Below are positions 23,910 to 35,321 of a DNA stretch of 64,000 nucleotides, in pieces. Source of the DNA: Euglena gracilis (taxonomy: Eukaryota > Euglenida > Euglenophyceae > Euglenales). Numbering within the stretch: the stretch's first letter is position 1; each line of letters opens with the position of its first letter. The notes beneath the pieces were generated by a model, which saw only the letters and a list, made by a program, of their open reading frames with translations, did no database searches and had not been told where the DNA came from. The stretch spans positions 8,537,071-8,601,070 of the forward strand of contig CP154957.1 of assembly GCA_039621445.1 (NCBI GenBank), given 5' to 3'. The position numbers and the translations under genes were made by a program.

Positions 23910-25090
23910 AAGGTGAATCAGGGTCCGCTGTGCAGATCTGGGACTGTTGGACATTTCGGAATAAGAATCAGGGGTTTTCTTAAGCACCCCCCCAGGGGGG
24001 GTCCAGCCTCCGGCTGGCAAAAAGGCTGCTGGCTGGAAATGAGCTGCTGGCTGGACCCCCCCCCGGGGGGCATAGGGGGGGAGGTGGGGTCGGGGGCTGG
24101 AGGGGGCTGGGCTGGGCTGGGTCGATGAAAAACAAAATTTTCTAAAACTTTTTTGCCATTTTCGACATTTTGATGGATGGAGCTTGGTCAAAGCTGGGGA
24201 GCTGTGATTGGGAAGCTGTGATGAGGGGAAAAAATGCAGGCATAGGTGAGCTGGGCAGCCCAGTTTGCTGGTCGGCCTGCGGCCGGCTAGCCCGGCCTTC
24301 GGCTGGCTGGCCCGGCCTCCGGCTGGGCTGGACCCGACTTTATTTCACTCGACCCCGGGGGGGGGGGGGGGCGCCCACCCCGAATTTGGGCTGCTGGGTG
24401 GATTGAGCTGCTGGCTGGCTGGACCCCCCCGGGGGGGTAGGGTACCCTCCGGCTTAAGAAAACCTCTGATAAGAATATGTGGCCGCCGGGCAGATTTTGG
24501 CCGCCGTCTGTGGTCTTCCGAACTAGAATCCTTTCGAAATAGTGGTAACGTTACAGTAAAACATGGGGAACACAGGTGAAAGATGAACCAAGATTTAAGT
24601 CGGTGACCCCCCACCAGACTCAGGACACAGCCGGTGACCCCCTGCGATGGACTCATGGGTGACAAAGCCGGTGAGGGGGGGGTCACCGGCTTTGTTTTAA
24701 GTCCGGGGACCCCCCCAATTTTTGAAAATGAATGAATGGATCGTGTGTGGATGTGTGGGACAACCAATTCCAAGCCAGAAAAGACCACTATCCACCAGAG
24801 ACAGCCAGGTGGACCACAAGATTATCATTTTCATGGGCAAAGAGAATTTGCTCACAAATTGTTACAAAGAGAGGCAAATTACCTGGAATTTTTCAAAAAT
24901 TGGGCAACGATCACTTATTTCAGGGTTTAAATCTCCAAACCGCACATTTTTTCTTGTTTCCAACCCAGGTGTGTTGTAAATTGACATAAACCATCCAAAC
25001 TTGTCTTTGAGGAAGGTTTTACAAGATGAGATTGTCCGATTGATGCCTTTTGCGAGTCAAATTTTTTAAATTTCGGACATTGTGGTGGCA

Positions 25091-25117
25091 TTGAGGTTGA
25101 GGTTGAGGTTGAGGTTG
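25091..25117. repeat. (TTGAGG)n microsatellite
   Basis: Four tandem TTGAGG units in the right part of the TTAA element. Confidence 0.8.
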
Positions 25118-25339
25118 TCGGCATTGAGGTTGAAACCTGAACCTCAATCCAGCCCTGATGAAAATTTCCAATGCGAAGAAGCTCCGTGCTTTCTTCCCTT
25201 TTTGCCCCAAATTGTAGGACATCACAAGGATGTTGTACGGTTGGGTTTCAAACCAGGAATCCCACTTGGTCTTTGTGTGCAGCTTGAGCATATCCGAATC
25301 ATCCAACACCCGCACCAACACCAACACTGACGTACTTTA

Positions 25340-25586
25340 AAAATTCTTCAGCCGTGATGAACATGAGTCCACAAATCGAACAAAAATTGGAAATTGGCTT
25401 TTTGCTTTTGGAACGATTACGTGCGATTACGTGCTCAGGATTTGTCAATTTATAACTCACAGCCAAGGCGTTGACGTAAGTTGTCAAATGTGTGCGGAGA
25501 GCCATTCGCATGGGCACCCCGGCCTGCTGCCTTGTGGGCAATCTTTTCTGCTTATGTGTCAAAGACAGCATGCACTGTGAGTACAT
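25340..25586 (-). CDS. Candidate exon with a CxxC motif, unrecognised
   Basis: Minus-strand frame with LTNPEHVIARNRSKSKKP followed by NFCSICGLMFITAEEFLKY, resembling half of a zinc finger and of protein-like composition. Lies in the right part of the 6.06-kb element. Could be a transposase or DNA-binding exon; no family recognised. Confidence 0.28.
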
Positions 25587-25848
25587 GCTTCACAAAAGTG
25601 CACATCATCCATCGTACATCAATTTTGTAGTCTCTCACCTCACAACGTTTCTGGAAATTGGCAAGAGCTACGCATTGGCAAGATTTACGCTTCGGAGATT
25701 TACGGTCTCTCAACGTGGCCAAAAGGCACTGGGGGTGGGGGTGGGTCCCAAGCTAGCCTCAGCCACCACAGTGGCCTGTGCCGACATTATTTTGGCTGTG
25801 GGAAACAAGAAACCAACAATGAGAAACACAATTTTCCTCATTAGGGGG

Positions 25849-25947
25849 TCACTGGCTTTGTCCTGAGTCCGGTGGGGGGGGTCACCGGCTTTGTCCTTCG
25901 GACAAAGCCGGTGACCCCCCCAACCGGACTCAGGACAAAGCTGGTGG
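25849..25947. repeat. ~95-bp near-perfect palindrome, TTC loop
   Basis: The arm ...CCTGAGTCCGGT...GTCACCGGCTTTGTCC pairs with its complement around the 3-nt centre TTC at 25897-25899. Only the outer bases and one G/C-run length differ. Related single copies of 'GGTCACCGGCTTTGT' lie at 24590-24715 in the same element. It would form a long DNA hairpin. Confidence 0.8.
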
Positions 25948-25990
25948 GGGGGGTCTTTCTTGATATAACATTGTCTCCTTTCTTTTGCAG

Positions 25991-26088
25991 ACCCCATGTT
26001 GCCTGCTGCACTTTGCAACGTTGCTGAGAATGCTCTGGGCGCTGCACCCACGATCGAAGAGTTCTTTGGTAGGCTCCAAAAAAAATGA
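25991..26088 (+). CDS. Candidate exon in the 6.06-kb element, unrecognised
   Basis: Preceded by a polypyrimidine tract and TTTTGCAG. The frame reads DPMLPAALCNVAENALGAAP then TIEEFFGRL before a TGA, with composition like real protein. A second open frame continues past this point to 26194. It may be the last exon of a gene carried by the surrounding element. No domain recognised. Confidence 0.28.
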
Positions 26089-26575
26089 TGAGCACCAAGA
26101 GGAACCACCAGATGTTGCCTTGTATGGTGATCTTTTTGGGGAACCACCCTCTGGGCCACTTGAAACAGAAAAAAAAGGTCAAACTCCATTCTGGTAGCCT
26201 TGGAGTTTCAAGGTGTCCTGGCAACCAAATCTGTGGTTATCACCTCACTGGATGTGGTTTGTGGCATTTGCCAAGTGAGTTTTGGACCCTGCTGCATTGG
26301 TCTCCAAAGAAGAATGTAGTCCCTTTTTGGACCAGCGCACTGATTTTTGCCACATGTCTCCACAGCTACACTTGCTACACAACCAAGTCTCCACAGCTAC
26401 ACTTGCCACAATGGAGACTTCGACCTTCGGGTCTGAGTTGAATCCCTTTGGTTTATTTCTGCATCATTCGGATGTTTCGGGGTCTAGATATTGTGAACAC
26501 AGTTTTGTAGGTTGGAGTCCGTGTTTAGAAACACAGACTTTGACCAAAGCCACGTTGCTATGAACACAGCCTTAA

Positions 26576-27254
26576 AAACGGGGACGGGGGGGACGCGGGG
26601 GGGGACGTGGGGGGGACGCGGGGGGGGGACGTGGGGGGGACGCGGGGGGGGGGACGCGGGGGGACGCGGGGGAGACACCCCCTAAGGGAGGTGGCAACCA
26701 GCAGACATGTCAGTGTCATTTGATCCATGCAAAGCAAGCGGCCTAGGAGGATCACTCCGAGGAAGTTCAGGTTGGGTAAGGATTATGTACAATGAAATGT
26801 GTCATCCAAATGTGCTGGGAGAAGTGAGAAGGCGCAGGAAATGTACACTAACAGGGTTTTGTATTCTGAGGTGAAGCATGCGAACTCAGGGGTGCTCCAG
26901 TTTACTTTGCAGTACTCAAGGACTAATCTTCCTTAGTTTCCTCAAGCATCAAACTGAACAGATGGGTGGTTCCTTCGGAGAACAGAAGGTTTATAGGAGC
27001 AAGTTGAACTAAACGATTACACTCCTTGGAGATAAGGTGGTAACTTTTGGGATTTTGGACGACTCTCCCCCCCAAGGTGAAGTTCACCGTTTGAAAGTTT
27101 GAAAGTTCACCAGGGGGTCTTGGACCCCTCCTCCCTCTAACTAACCCAACGGTGAACTTCACCGGTGAAGTTCACCTTAAGAGCACTTTTTTTTGGCCAA
27201 AAAGACCAAAGCCGGCAGTCCACTACAAAAAGGGAGGGCGGACACCGGTTCGCC
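26576..27254. other. G-rich tandem tract and unassigned DNA
   Basis: 26576-26680 is a tandem GGGGGGACGCGGGG/GGGGGACGTGG repeat directly abutting the TTAA element. 26690-27180 is non-repetitive, apart from an inverted GGTGAACTTCACC motif at 27070-27175. No gene recognised. Confidence 0.5.
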
Positions 27255-28205
27255 TGAGTTATTCATGCATGAAGGGGTCTTGACTGGGTAGGATCGGCCC
27301 GCCCCCCCCCCTTTTAAGCCCCCCCTTTGGACTCTGCCATTTCGGCCAAAAAAAATGTCAATTTTCAAAATATCTCCAAAATGAAGCCAAATCAAAGGGA
27401 ATGTCCAGAGAACTAATTTGAAGCCCTATCTACTGGTATTTTGATTTTCCCGCAACTCCCCGCCTGGCCCGAGATATGGCCGTTTTTCGGCCCAGATGGC
27501 CATTTTGTACACTTTTCCCACTGTCCGACTTGGCCGTTTTTTGGGGGGGGGTCAAAACTCAATGTTTTCAAAATTTCTCGAAAATGATGCAAAATCAAAG
27601 GAAATGTCTGGAGAACTAATTTGAAGCCCTTGGAATGCCCCATCTACCGGTATTTTGATTTCCCCGCAACTCCCCACCTAGCCCGAGATACGGCCGTTTT
27701 TCGGCCAATTTGGGACATTTTGTAAACTTTTTCCATTGTCAGACTTAGCCGCTTTCGGCCAAAAAAAGTCGAAAAAAAATCCAAAAAATCGAAAATCAGG
27801 ACAGGACAGAACCGGCGTCCGCCCCCCCTTTTTTGTTGTAGACTTTGGGTCACATCTGGTCAAAAAAAAACGAAACGAAAAAAATCGAAAAAAAATTTGG
27901 CCCGAAACAATGTTTTTTGGCCTGCCGGACCCAGAAAAACTGTTTTTGAGCCGAAAATGAGTGTTTTTCGACCTGCCCCATTTTAATCAGCCAACCCATT
28001 GACTTTGGGTCAAAACCGGGTCAAAAAAAGTCGAAAAAAAACTGAAAAAAATTTTGCCCGAAAGGATGTTTTTTGGCCTTCCGGACCCAGAAAGCCTGTA
28101 TTTGAGCCGAAAACGAGCGTTTTTCGACCACGACACCCCGTTTTGGGCCCGAAACCCATGGACTTTGGGTTCAAAACGGGTCAAAAAAGTCGAAAAAAAC
28201 CAAAA
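27255..28205. repeat. Paralogous pre-satellite block plus 2-3 diverged monomers
   Basis: Same order as 34790-35530: GAGTTATTCA, TTTAAGCCCCCCC, two AATCAAAGGAAATGTC units, then satellite monomers around 27900 and 28065. Monomers are more diverged than those at 35.3 kb, suggesting an older copy that was not homogenised. Confidence 0.7.
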
Positions 28206-28384
28206 AAAAAACGGGTATGGGAGTATGGGGGGTTAATATTGCCACTGAAAGTCACCGTAAATTGCAAGACTATAATTTGTAAGTCATCTATTACACCAAA
28301 TTTGCAATGCCAGTCTTTTCGGCCTTCTGTCACATGCATGCCCGTAAAGAGCTCAGCACTATTCAAAACCTGGTCACTTAGGGG

Positions 28385-28585
28385 GGGGGTCGGAAAACAA
28401 AACCTTGATATCACCCCCAACTATTTTTGGGGGGGATTTTGTGTGAAATTCGTGATCTACACCACTTTTCCATCAGGTCAAAATTTTTTCCGCAAAACTT
28501 TCAAAAGGTGTTTTATGGCTATTTTAACTTACAAAAATTTTGTTCATGTTCCGGCTGGACCCCGGCCGGACCGCGGAGGGGGATT
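28385..28585. repeat. ~200-bp dispersed repeat, copy 1
   Basis: Shares GGGTCGGAAA, GTGATCTACA, CCATCA(G/A)GTCAAA, GGTGTTTTATG and TCATGTTCCGGC with 34345-34548 in the same order and orientation, about 80% alike by eye. Non-coding. Confidence 0.7.
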
Positions 28586-29684
28586 GTTTAGGAGGGGGCA
28601 ATGGTAGCTCAGTCCTTGGGAAACTGTAGAATGATCCCAATTGCAAACGGCTCAAACGGCCAGGGAAGCGACCAAGGAGACCAAGATGGCCTCCCCTAGA
28701 GAGCCACGGAGTAACCAAGGATCACTCTCTGAACCTCCCAACAGATCACAGAGGAGGAGTCCAGTCCTTGTACCATGGAAACCAAGGGAGGTAAGGCGGT
28801 ACAGGGGGGCTGTGCCCCCCCCCCCCCCGGTGAAGGTGGACCTTGTGTCACTAACATCTACATCTTTGGGAAAACTGAGGTTGTGATTTGCTCGGCGAAT
28901 GAAATCCAAAATAGCTGACCACCTGGCTGACGTTCTGGTGTGTACACGGTTCTTGCGTCCCATACCCCCAAGTGAATGGGGAGGGATGCTTGATCCCACT
29001 GGTTGTCATTCAATTGGCGACCGGCAATACTGCTCAATGACCCGAATCATCTTTGAGAAAATCTGTAACATATCTCATTCACTTCCATCATTGGGAAATT
29101 TTCATAAAATTCGCAATTTTTCAGAAAAATGGATATTTTCGCAAAATTGCTTATATTTCTGGAAATTTTCCATCGCGAATTTTATGTTCCTAACTAGAGC
29201 TCGCATTCCTAATCCTTCTTTTGTCTTCAGTGCTACAATGCCAGTTCGGGAGGAAGCGGTGTGGGCCTACTATGGCCCAAAACACACAGTCCCGGAAGGG
29301 GAAATACAAGAACTGTTTTGGTTGTGGAGAGAGGGTCATACTAGAGTGCAGTCCACTCAGGCCGTTGCTCTGAACAAATACACACTCCATCGAGCAGAGG
29401 CCTGCCTGCAGCACGGTGACAGCTGTGGTTTGTCACACAACGAGAAGATCGACTACGAGGTCATTGGAGCTGGGGTTTGCTTGTTTCTAATTGTCACTCT
29501 TAAATGTCTGTCAAATAGCAATTTGGATAAATGTCATGACAAATAGGACAATTAGCGGTAAGGATTACCCACCGCGCAATATAAGGAGATTCCTTACTTC
29601 CATTACTTTCTCAGGTGCACCTCTATGCATATGGCACTGGGAAGTGGCCGACTGGTCGGTGGGAACCGTGCTGCCCGGCGGGAA
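28586..29684. other. Non-repetitive DNA upstream of the hAT gene, possible exons
   Basis: 28640-28800 (+) reads KMASPREPRSNQGSLSEPP. 29240-29480 (+) reads EEAVWAYYGPKHTVPEGEIQ then ELFWLWREGHTRVQSTQAVA, protein-like and perhaps the N-terminus of another transposase. Neither is recognised. A C run lies at 28816-28829. Confidence 0.35.
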
Positions 29685-32600
29685 TGGGAGCACTTCTTTC
29701 CAATCCAGTACAATACGGATGGCAGCTAGAAGCGAGTCAAGTGCCAACATTGCACATATTAGTGCAGCGCACATGCCACCCGTTGCGCCCGACACTTCCT
29801 CAGCAACCACCGTGACAAGGTCGTCCAAGGAGAGCAAGAAAGTACAGTGACCGATGAGATGACGGAGGAACCGCCGTCTCAACCCCTTTGAAATGCCAAA
29901 GGAGTTGTCACAAAACAAGATCCTCTCTTATGCCGACAGGCCGCCTTCGGATACTCGTCTTCGTGAGGCAGAGCATCGCTTGGTGGAACTGAAACTTCGT
30001 TATAGGCTGAGTACCAATTGTGTGATATCTCGTGAGATGGCGGCCTTTGCCATTCAGGGGCACCCCTCCATTTTCCCCCAAAATGAAAACGGCGTGCCCC
30101 TGTTGCCAAGACTCTCAACAGTCAGTTTCAGCTACCTGGGAAGACTGCCCTTGCTACCCGTCCATGCATTTGTCAATCCCCCCCCCTGTGACTGACTGGT
30201 TTTTTCAGAGTGATGGACTGGTTTTCGCCCCCCCCCCACCGAAGAAAATTTTAGCCATTTTTTTCATGACATGCAAATTTCCCATGCAGATTGGCCTTCC
30301 TGCCCGAGGGGGGCCAGTGAGTGACCGGTTTTTTTGTGGAAAAGTGGGTGGCTGGTTTGCAGAATTGAGGAAGTGACTCTCCTCCCTCCTCTGAATTGAT
30401 GATTGTATGCACCAGTCTGAATGAAATGCAGGCGGAAATACGGTCCCAAGTGGAAAAGAAATTGACTGCCCACCGCAATGTGTGCATCGCTGTGGATGCG
30501 TGGGAAGACCACGGGCACTGCAGTGTGTTTGGTGCTGTTGCCCTCCCATTGGATGGCAAAGGAGGCCGGCCACTGTTGCTGATGATGAGGCGGGTGCAGA
30601 CGCGGATGACAGCCGACCAAGTGGGCCTGCTTTTTGCAGAACTGTTTTCTTATTTGGAAGGCCTCGGGGTGCGGGTTGTTGCCATGCGCACAGCCCCATG
30701 CTCTATGTCAGGTGGATATTTCTGGTTCCCAGTGAAAATTGTCTTTCCTCAAGTTTATGCCCCCCAAAAAAACTTAATTTGCCCGCAGCAGCAACACAGG
30801 TGCACATCTGCCCCCCCCCCCGAAGGACGGCACGGCCCAATGTTTTTCACCATAAGGTGGGTAGCTTGCGGCTGTAGGCAAGCAGACAAAGGTGCCAACT
30901 TCCAAAGTGCCATGCCTGAAGCACAATCTAAGAAGGGTGTCCTACAACTGAATTGTTTCGCTCACACAGCAAATTTGGTTCTCAAGGACGTGCTGCGCCT
31001 CTGGGAGGCGCTAGTGGCCAGGGTGTCCCAAGTGGAGTCCTTTTCCAGAACCGTCCACTACGCAAGGTCACTGTACATTGCCAAGATGGCACAGCAGAAC
31101 AAAAGTGTGGTGAGGGATGAGGATCACCAAAAATTTACCCTGCTGGCACAGCCTTGCCCAACTCGTTGGGCCAGCCAAGCCCAGATGGTAAGCAGTGTCC
31201 TCCGAAATAGGTTGGTGATTGAAAATACACTCAGCACGCTGCGCTGACAGAAGTACCGCAGTGAGGATTTCGATTCCATGGGCTGAATCTGGGCGTGCAT
31301 GTTCTGGGACGAGCTGGACCAACTCCTCCGAATCGGAACTCACATGGAGGCGTTTGTAACTGAAGTCGAGGTAGATGGCTGTACACTGGGGCGTGCACTG
31401 CACCTGTACATCGGCCTCCACGGCCACCTACATCAGTTGGAGCAGGGTTTACCACAATCTATGCAGCGCAAGCTGGCAGCCATTGGTGACAGCCACGCAG
31501 GCGGGTTTGAGATTTTTTCCTTTTCTTCGACTTTCTTGGCTGAACGATGCCCAAAAGTGCACAAAATGGCCAAAAATGGCCAAAAAAAACGGCCGTCCCG
31601 TGGGCTAGTTAATTTTTTTAAGCCTCCTCCGCAGCTCCGTGTCCTCAGTCTGGGTATGTGGCAGGCGTTTATCGGTCTCATTCTGCGGTCGGTTGTTGCA
31701 GGTCCACCTGGCCAGGAGACGAAATCTTCCTGCGGCGTACCTGTTGGATCCCAGATATCGAGGAGAGCTGCTGTCGGTACAGAAGAAGAGGTCCACAGCG
31801 GAGTACATCGTGGGCCACTTGTGGCAAATGGTTTGCCCAACCGTACAACTATTCCCTGTCCTGGGGGTGCGTTGAAATATTTGTGCAAAAATATTTTTTG
31901 AGGGTTGTTGGCAGACATCTCTTCAAGGACCCCGGGGGGTTGCTGGGCTAGGGCTAGAAATTTGGGCTGGCTAGAAATTTGGGCTGGCTAGCCCGCCCCC
32001 CCCCCTGGGGGGGGCTGGACCCCGGCTGGACCCGAACCGGGGGGAGCTGGAGTGAAATCGGAAAAATGCCCAAAAAATGATGCATCTGAAACCCCCCCAA
32101 AATGCCCCAAACGCCCCCCAAACCCCATTTTTGGCCACTGTTGAACACAGTTTTTGGCTGGACCCCCCAAAATGGGCTGGCTGGCTGGGCTAGCAGCACC
32201 GGGGGTGCTGCTGCGGCTGGGCTGGGCCCAAATCGGGGCTGGCTGCAGCCCCCCCCCGGGGGGGTTCGCAAAACCTTAGAGAGATGTATGGTTGTTGGAC
32301 GTTTGCATCGTTTGCTGAACAGTTGTTAAACAGATGTACGGTCCCAACGCTGCCCGCCTGCATGGAGGGCCCGTACGCCAATGCTGGCTGCTTCATCAGG
32401 GACGATGCCCATCCGGTTACCTTCTGGAACTGGTTCCCAAGACAGGGTTCCTTTTTGGTTTCCTCCTCCCCCCCCACCGCACCTTGTGGAACAAGTTTCC
32501 CGGACAGGGGTCCAGGCTTCTTTTTAAGTCAGCAGACTCCCCCTCGGGGGGAGGGGGGGGTGGGTGGGTCCGGGCCGGACCCCTCCCCTGGGGGGGGGGG

Positions 32601-33203
32601 TCCCGCGCCGGAGGCGCTGGGTATACCTTTTCGGCGTGAAGCGCCGAAAATTTTTGAAAATTGCCTTTAACGGGCCCGATTTGGGGGGTCCTGCCCCCCC
32701 CCGGGGGGGTCCCGCGCCACCCTGGGTGGGTGGGGGGGACCCCCCCTCCCCCCCTGGGGGCCTTAAAAAGCAGCCTGCAGGGGTCCTTTTGGATTGCCCC
32801 CCCATTCGACAGGACTTCTGTTGCAGACCAAAAGCTTACGCTGCTGGCAAACATCGTGACTGCTCTACCAAGCAGTTCGGCTGCCATTGAGCGAGTTTGG
32901 TCCGTGGCCGGCTAAAACGTCCTTGGCCGGCCCCGGCTGAGATCAGGTTCTGGCACACAGGGTGCAGCAGGCGGGGGGGATTCATCACTCAAACGTTTGT
33001 TTTCAAGCTGTTTTCTGCAATTCTGTTTGGCGTTCACGGGAGGTTTCGGGTTTGCCTGGGGGGGGGGTGGACGGACTGCTTTTTTTGAGGATCCAAGAAC
33101 CTGCTGTCGTCTGGAGAAGGCGCAGAACGAGGTCTATGCACGGTGGAACATTGCCGCCATGGCCCGTGATGAAGCTGTACCCGTGGAAGTGGACGATTTT
33201 TAA
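29685..33203 (+). pseudogene. hAT-superfamily transposase gene, multi-exon, decayed
   Basis: Cut-and-paste transposase. In order: a BED zinc finger (29685-29888: WEHFFPIQY, KRVKCQHC, HATRCARHFLSNH); a probable second exon (29893-30150); the catalytic core start (30396 to about 30706: VCIAVDAWEDHGHCSVFGAV); DKGANFQSAM, LNCFAHTANLVLKDV and PCPTRWASQAQMV (about 30885-31244); FWDELDQLL (31302-31440); LPAAYLLDPRYRGELLS (about 31700-31850); DAHPVTFWNWFP (about 32284-32436); the hAT dimerisation motif SSSAAIERVWSVAG (about 32826-32912); and NEVYARWNIAAMA to a TGA at about 33201. Intervening segments often have AG acceptors and carry G/C-rich repeats. In-frame stops: TAG at 29727 and 29760, TGA at 31245 and 31284, TAA at 32913. 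The first four are each one C-to-T change from CAG or CGA. Terminal repeats of this element were not found. Confidence 0.8.
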
Positions 33204-33453
33204 ATATCGACACACATTCCCCAATTCCCCCAATTCTCAGCCTGTTTCTCCGTCCCCCAATCTTATTTCCAAGGGGGGCAGGCTTTTTTGCTTAACTTAG
33301 AAGCCCCCCCCTGTGACTGGTTCTGTCCCTCCCACCTGGCCCGGTCCGGACCATGTCGGGGGGGGGGGGTACCCAGCCCCCTCCCAAAAGGCCATTTTTT
33401 CCGTGCAGCGCTTTGCGACTGAAAATTTTTTGCATTTGATTTTTGCCAATTTT

Positions 33454-33825
33454 TTAAACCAAAAAAGTGCCCCCCCCCCCCCGGGCCCCCTCCTTTGGTT
33501 CTTGTGGAACGGGCTGCTTTTGCTTCTTAGCGCTGGACATGTGGTATTTCCACGTGTCAACAAAAAGTCGGACTCTGGCTGTTGAACGTTCAACCTTTTT
33601 TGATGCGCACTTCAGAAATGCTGCAGTTCTGTGTTTTTCTCTGAATTTTCTTCCCAACACAGTTATCCCAATGCCAACACCTGGAAAACGGATGCAAAAT
33701 GTTTTGAAGGTTTGCGGCATATGAAAACTTTTGGGGACAGTGAAAGGAGCCGATTCCTCACTTGAATAAAATATGCAGGAGCTCTCGCCCTCTCTTTTGG
33801 TGACAACTGGCGACTGTTCAATCAC
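33454..33825 (-). CDS. Candidate exon downstream of the hAT gene, unrecognised
   Basis: Minus-strand frame with RKFREKHRTAAFLKCASKK, VERSTARVRLFVDTWKYH and MSSAKKQKQPVPQEPKE. Basic and non-repetitive until it enters a C/G run. Opposite strand to the hAT transposase, about 250 bp from its end. No family recognised. Confidence 0.28.
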   Translation of the reverse strand: MIEQSPVVTKREGESSCIFYSSEESAPFTVPKSFHMPQTFKTFCIRFPGVGIGITVLGRKFREKHRTAAFLKCASKKVERSTARVRLFVDTWKYHMSSAKKQKQPVPQEPKEGARGGGGTFLV

Positions 33826-34104
33826 AGACCCAGTTGTCTGTTAGCAAATGGCGACTGCTCAACCGCCGTTAGCCGCTTAATGTCCTATTTGACGAAAATT
33901 GGGGGTCTAAATTTCAAAATGACTGACGCCCCTAAATGTCCTAATTGACGACCTATTTGCCCGTCGTCAATCTGACGACGGAAAACCCTAATTTGGAGCC
34001 TGTGTACAGATTGAACATTTTGCCTGAGCTGCTGGTTTCCTTGCTTGTTTTGTGTTTTGTGTTTCCTTGCTTGTTTTCCAAAGCTGCAAAAAGAAAAGGG
34101 GGCC

Positions 34105-34345
34105 AGTTTTGCGCCACACCTTGGGGCCAGATTGGTGCAACAGTTTTGGGCCAGTTTGGTGCACCTTGGGGCCAGATTGGGGCCAGTTTTTGGCCCAAAA
34201 CTGTTGCACCAATCTGGCCACAAGATGTGGCACCAAACTGGCCCAAAACTGTTGCACCCATCTGGCCCCAAGACGTGGCAGAAAACTGGCCCCAACGTGG
34301 TGCCCAAAACTGTCCCAAAACTGTTGGCCAAACTGGCCAATCTGG
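34105..34345. repeat. Inverted and tandem TTGGGGCCAG/CTGGCCC repeat
   Basis: Units of GGGGCCAGATTGGTGCAACA in one orientation turn into the complementary TGTTGCACCAATCTGG at about 34190, making an imperfect hairpin of roughly 80-bp arms. A related tandem block without the inversion lies at 16981-17170. Confidence 0.7.
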
Positions 34346-34548
34346 GGGTCGGAAAGCAAAATCTTGTTTTCACCCCCCACCATTTTTGGGAAGAATTATT
34401 GCGTGAAATTTGTGATCTACAACTTTTTTTCCATCAAGTCAAATTTTTTTCGGAAAATTTTAAAAAAATGAGGTGTTTTATGACCATTTTTAACTTACAG
34501 AAAATTTTATCCATGTTCCGGCCGGACCGCGGAGGGCCACTTAGGGGG
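34345..34548. repeat. ~200-bp dispersed repeat, copy 2
   Basis: Partner of 28385-28585. Followed by CCGGACCGCGGAGG in both copies. Confidence 0.7.
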
Positions 34549-34615
34549 GGGGTCGCTGAGCTCTTATCCCTTTATGGGTAAGAGCGAAGCTTACCCCTGG
34601 CGAAACCCCCCCTCG

Positions 34616-34656
<41 letters not shown>

Positions 34657-34659
34657 GTC

Positions 34660-35321
34660 GGGGCCACCTCGGGAACCGACGGATTATCACCATGATCCGG
34701 GCCCCGTTCCCGGAATTTTTTTTTCAGTCGCGAGCGACTGGATTCCTAGTTTCCGAATCACCTGGGTTTGACCCCCAACTCCCCGCCAGGCCCGAGTTAT
34801 TCACGCGCAAAGGGTCCAAACTCGGTAGGATTTACCCGCCCCCCCCTGGATAAGCCCCCCCCCCTTTGGACTCTGCCATTTCGGCCAAAAAATGTCAATT
34901 TTCAAAATATCTCCAAAATGAAGCCAAATCAAAGGAAATGTCTGGAGACCTAATTTGAAGCCCTTGGAACGCCCCATCCACTGGTATTTTGATTTCCCCC
35001 CAACTCCCCGCCTAGCCCGAGATACGGCCGTTTTCGGCGCAGCTGGCCGTTTTGTACACTTTTCCCTCTGTTCGACTTAGCCGTTTTCGGGGGGTGGGGG
35101 GTCAAAAAATCGATGTTTTCAAAGTTTCTCGAAAATGATGCAAAATCAAAGGAAATGTCCAGAGACCTAAATTGAAGCCCTTGGAACGCTCTATCTACTG
35201 AAATTTTGGTTTCCCCGCAACTCCCCGCCCAGCCCGAGATACGGGCGTTTTTTTGGCCAATTTGGGCCATTTCAGGCCATTTTGTACACTTTTCCCTCTG
35301 TTCGACTTAGCCGTTTTCAGC
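34660..35321. repeat. Pre-satellite repeat block
   Basis: Begins with a ~150-bp unit shared with 7970-8125 (GGATTATCACCATGATC ... GAGCGACTGGAT), then TAAGCCCCCCC, then two ~215-bp copies of a unit containing AATCAAAGGAAATGTC and GCCCGAGATACGGCCG. The same order occurs at 27255-27740, also just before satellite monomers, so the whole block was duplicated. Confidence 0.75.

Larger units (their letters stand above)
20513..26575. mobile_element. 6.06-kb TTAA-flanked TIR element (host of the 3.3-kb insertion)
   Basis: The left end 20513-20566 and the right end 26522-26575 are inverted repeats of about 52 bp, starting TTAAGGCTGTGTT and including GGCTTTGGTCAAAGTCTGTG, with about three mismatches and a 2-nt indel. 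TTAA at both outer borders suggests a TTAA target site, as used by piggyBac and Kolobok, though TTAA could also be part of the inverted repeat. Without the nested 3.3-kb element it is about 2.75 kb. No recognised transposase. Candidate exons lie at 25991-26088 (+) and 25340-25586 (-). Confidence 0.75.

Noticed and set aside
29685-31286. Alternative genetic code (TAG/TGA as sense)
   Set aside because: Conserved eS17 and the long LINE ORF avoid internal TAG/TGA; decay of one transposase copy explains the stops.
28811-33320. CAGGGGGG...CCCCCCTG as TIRs of the 29.7-kb hAT gene
   Set aside because: G/C runs are everywhere and the 8-bp flanks do not match.
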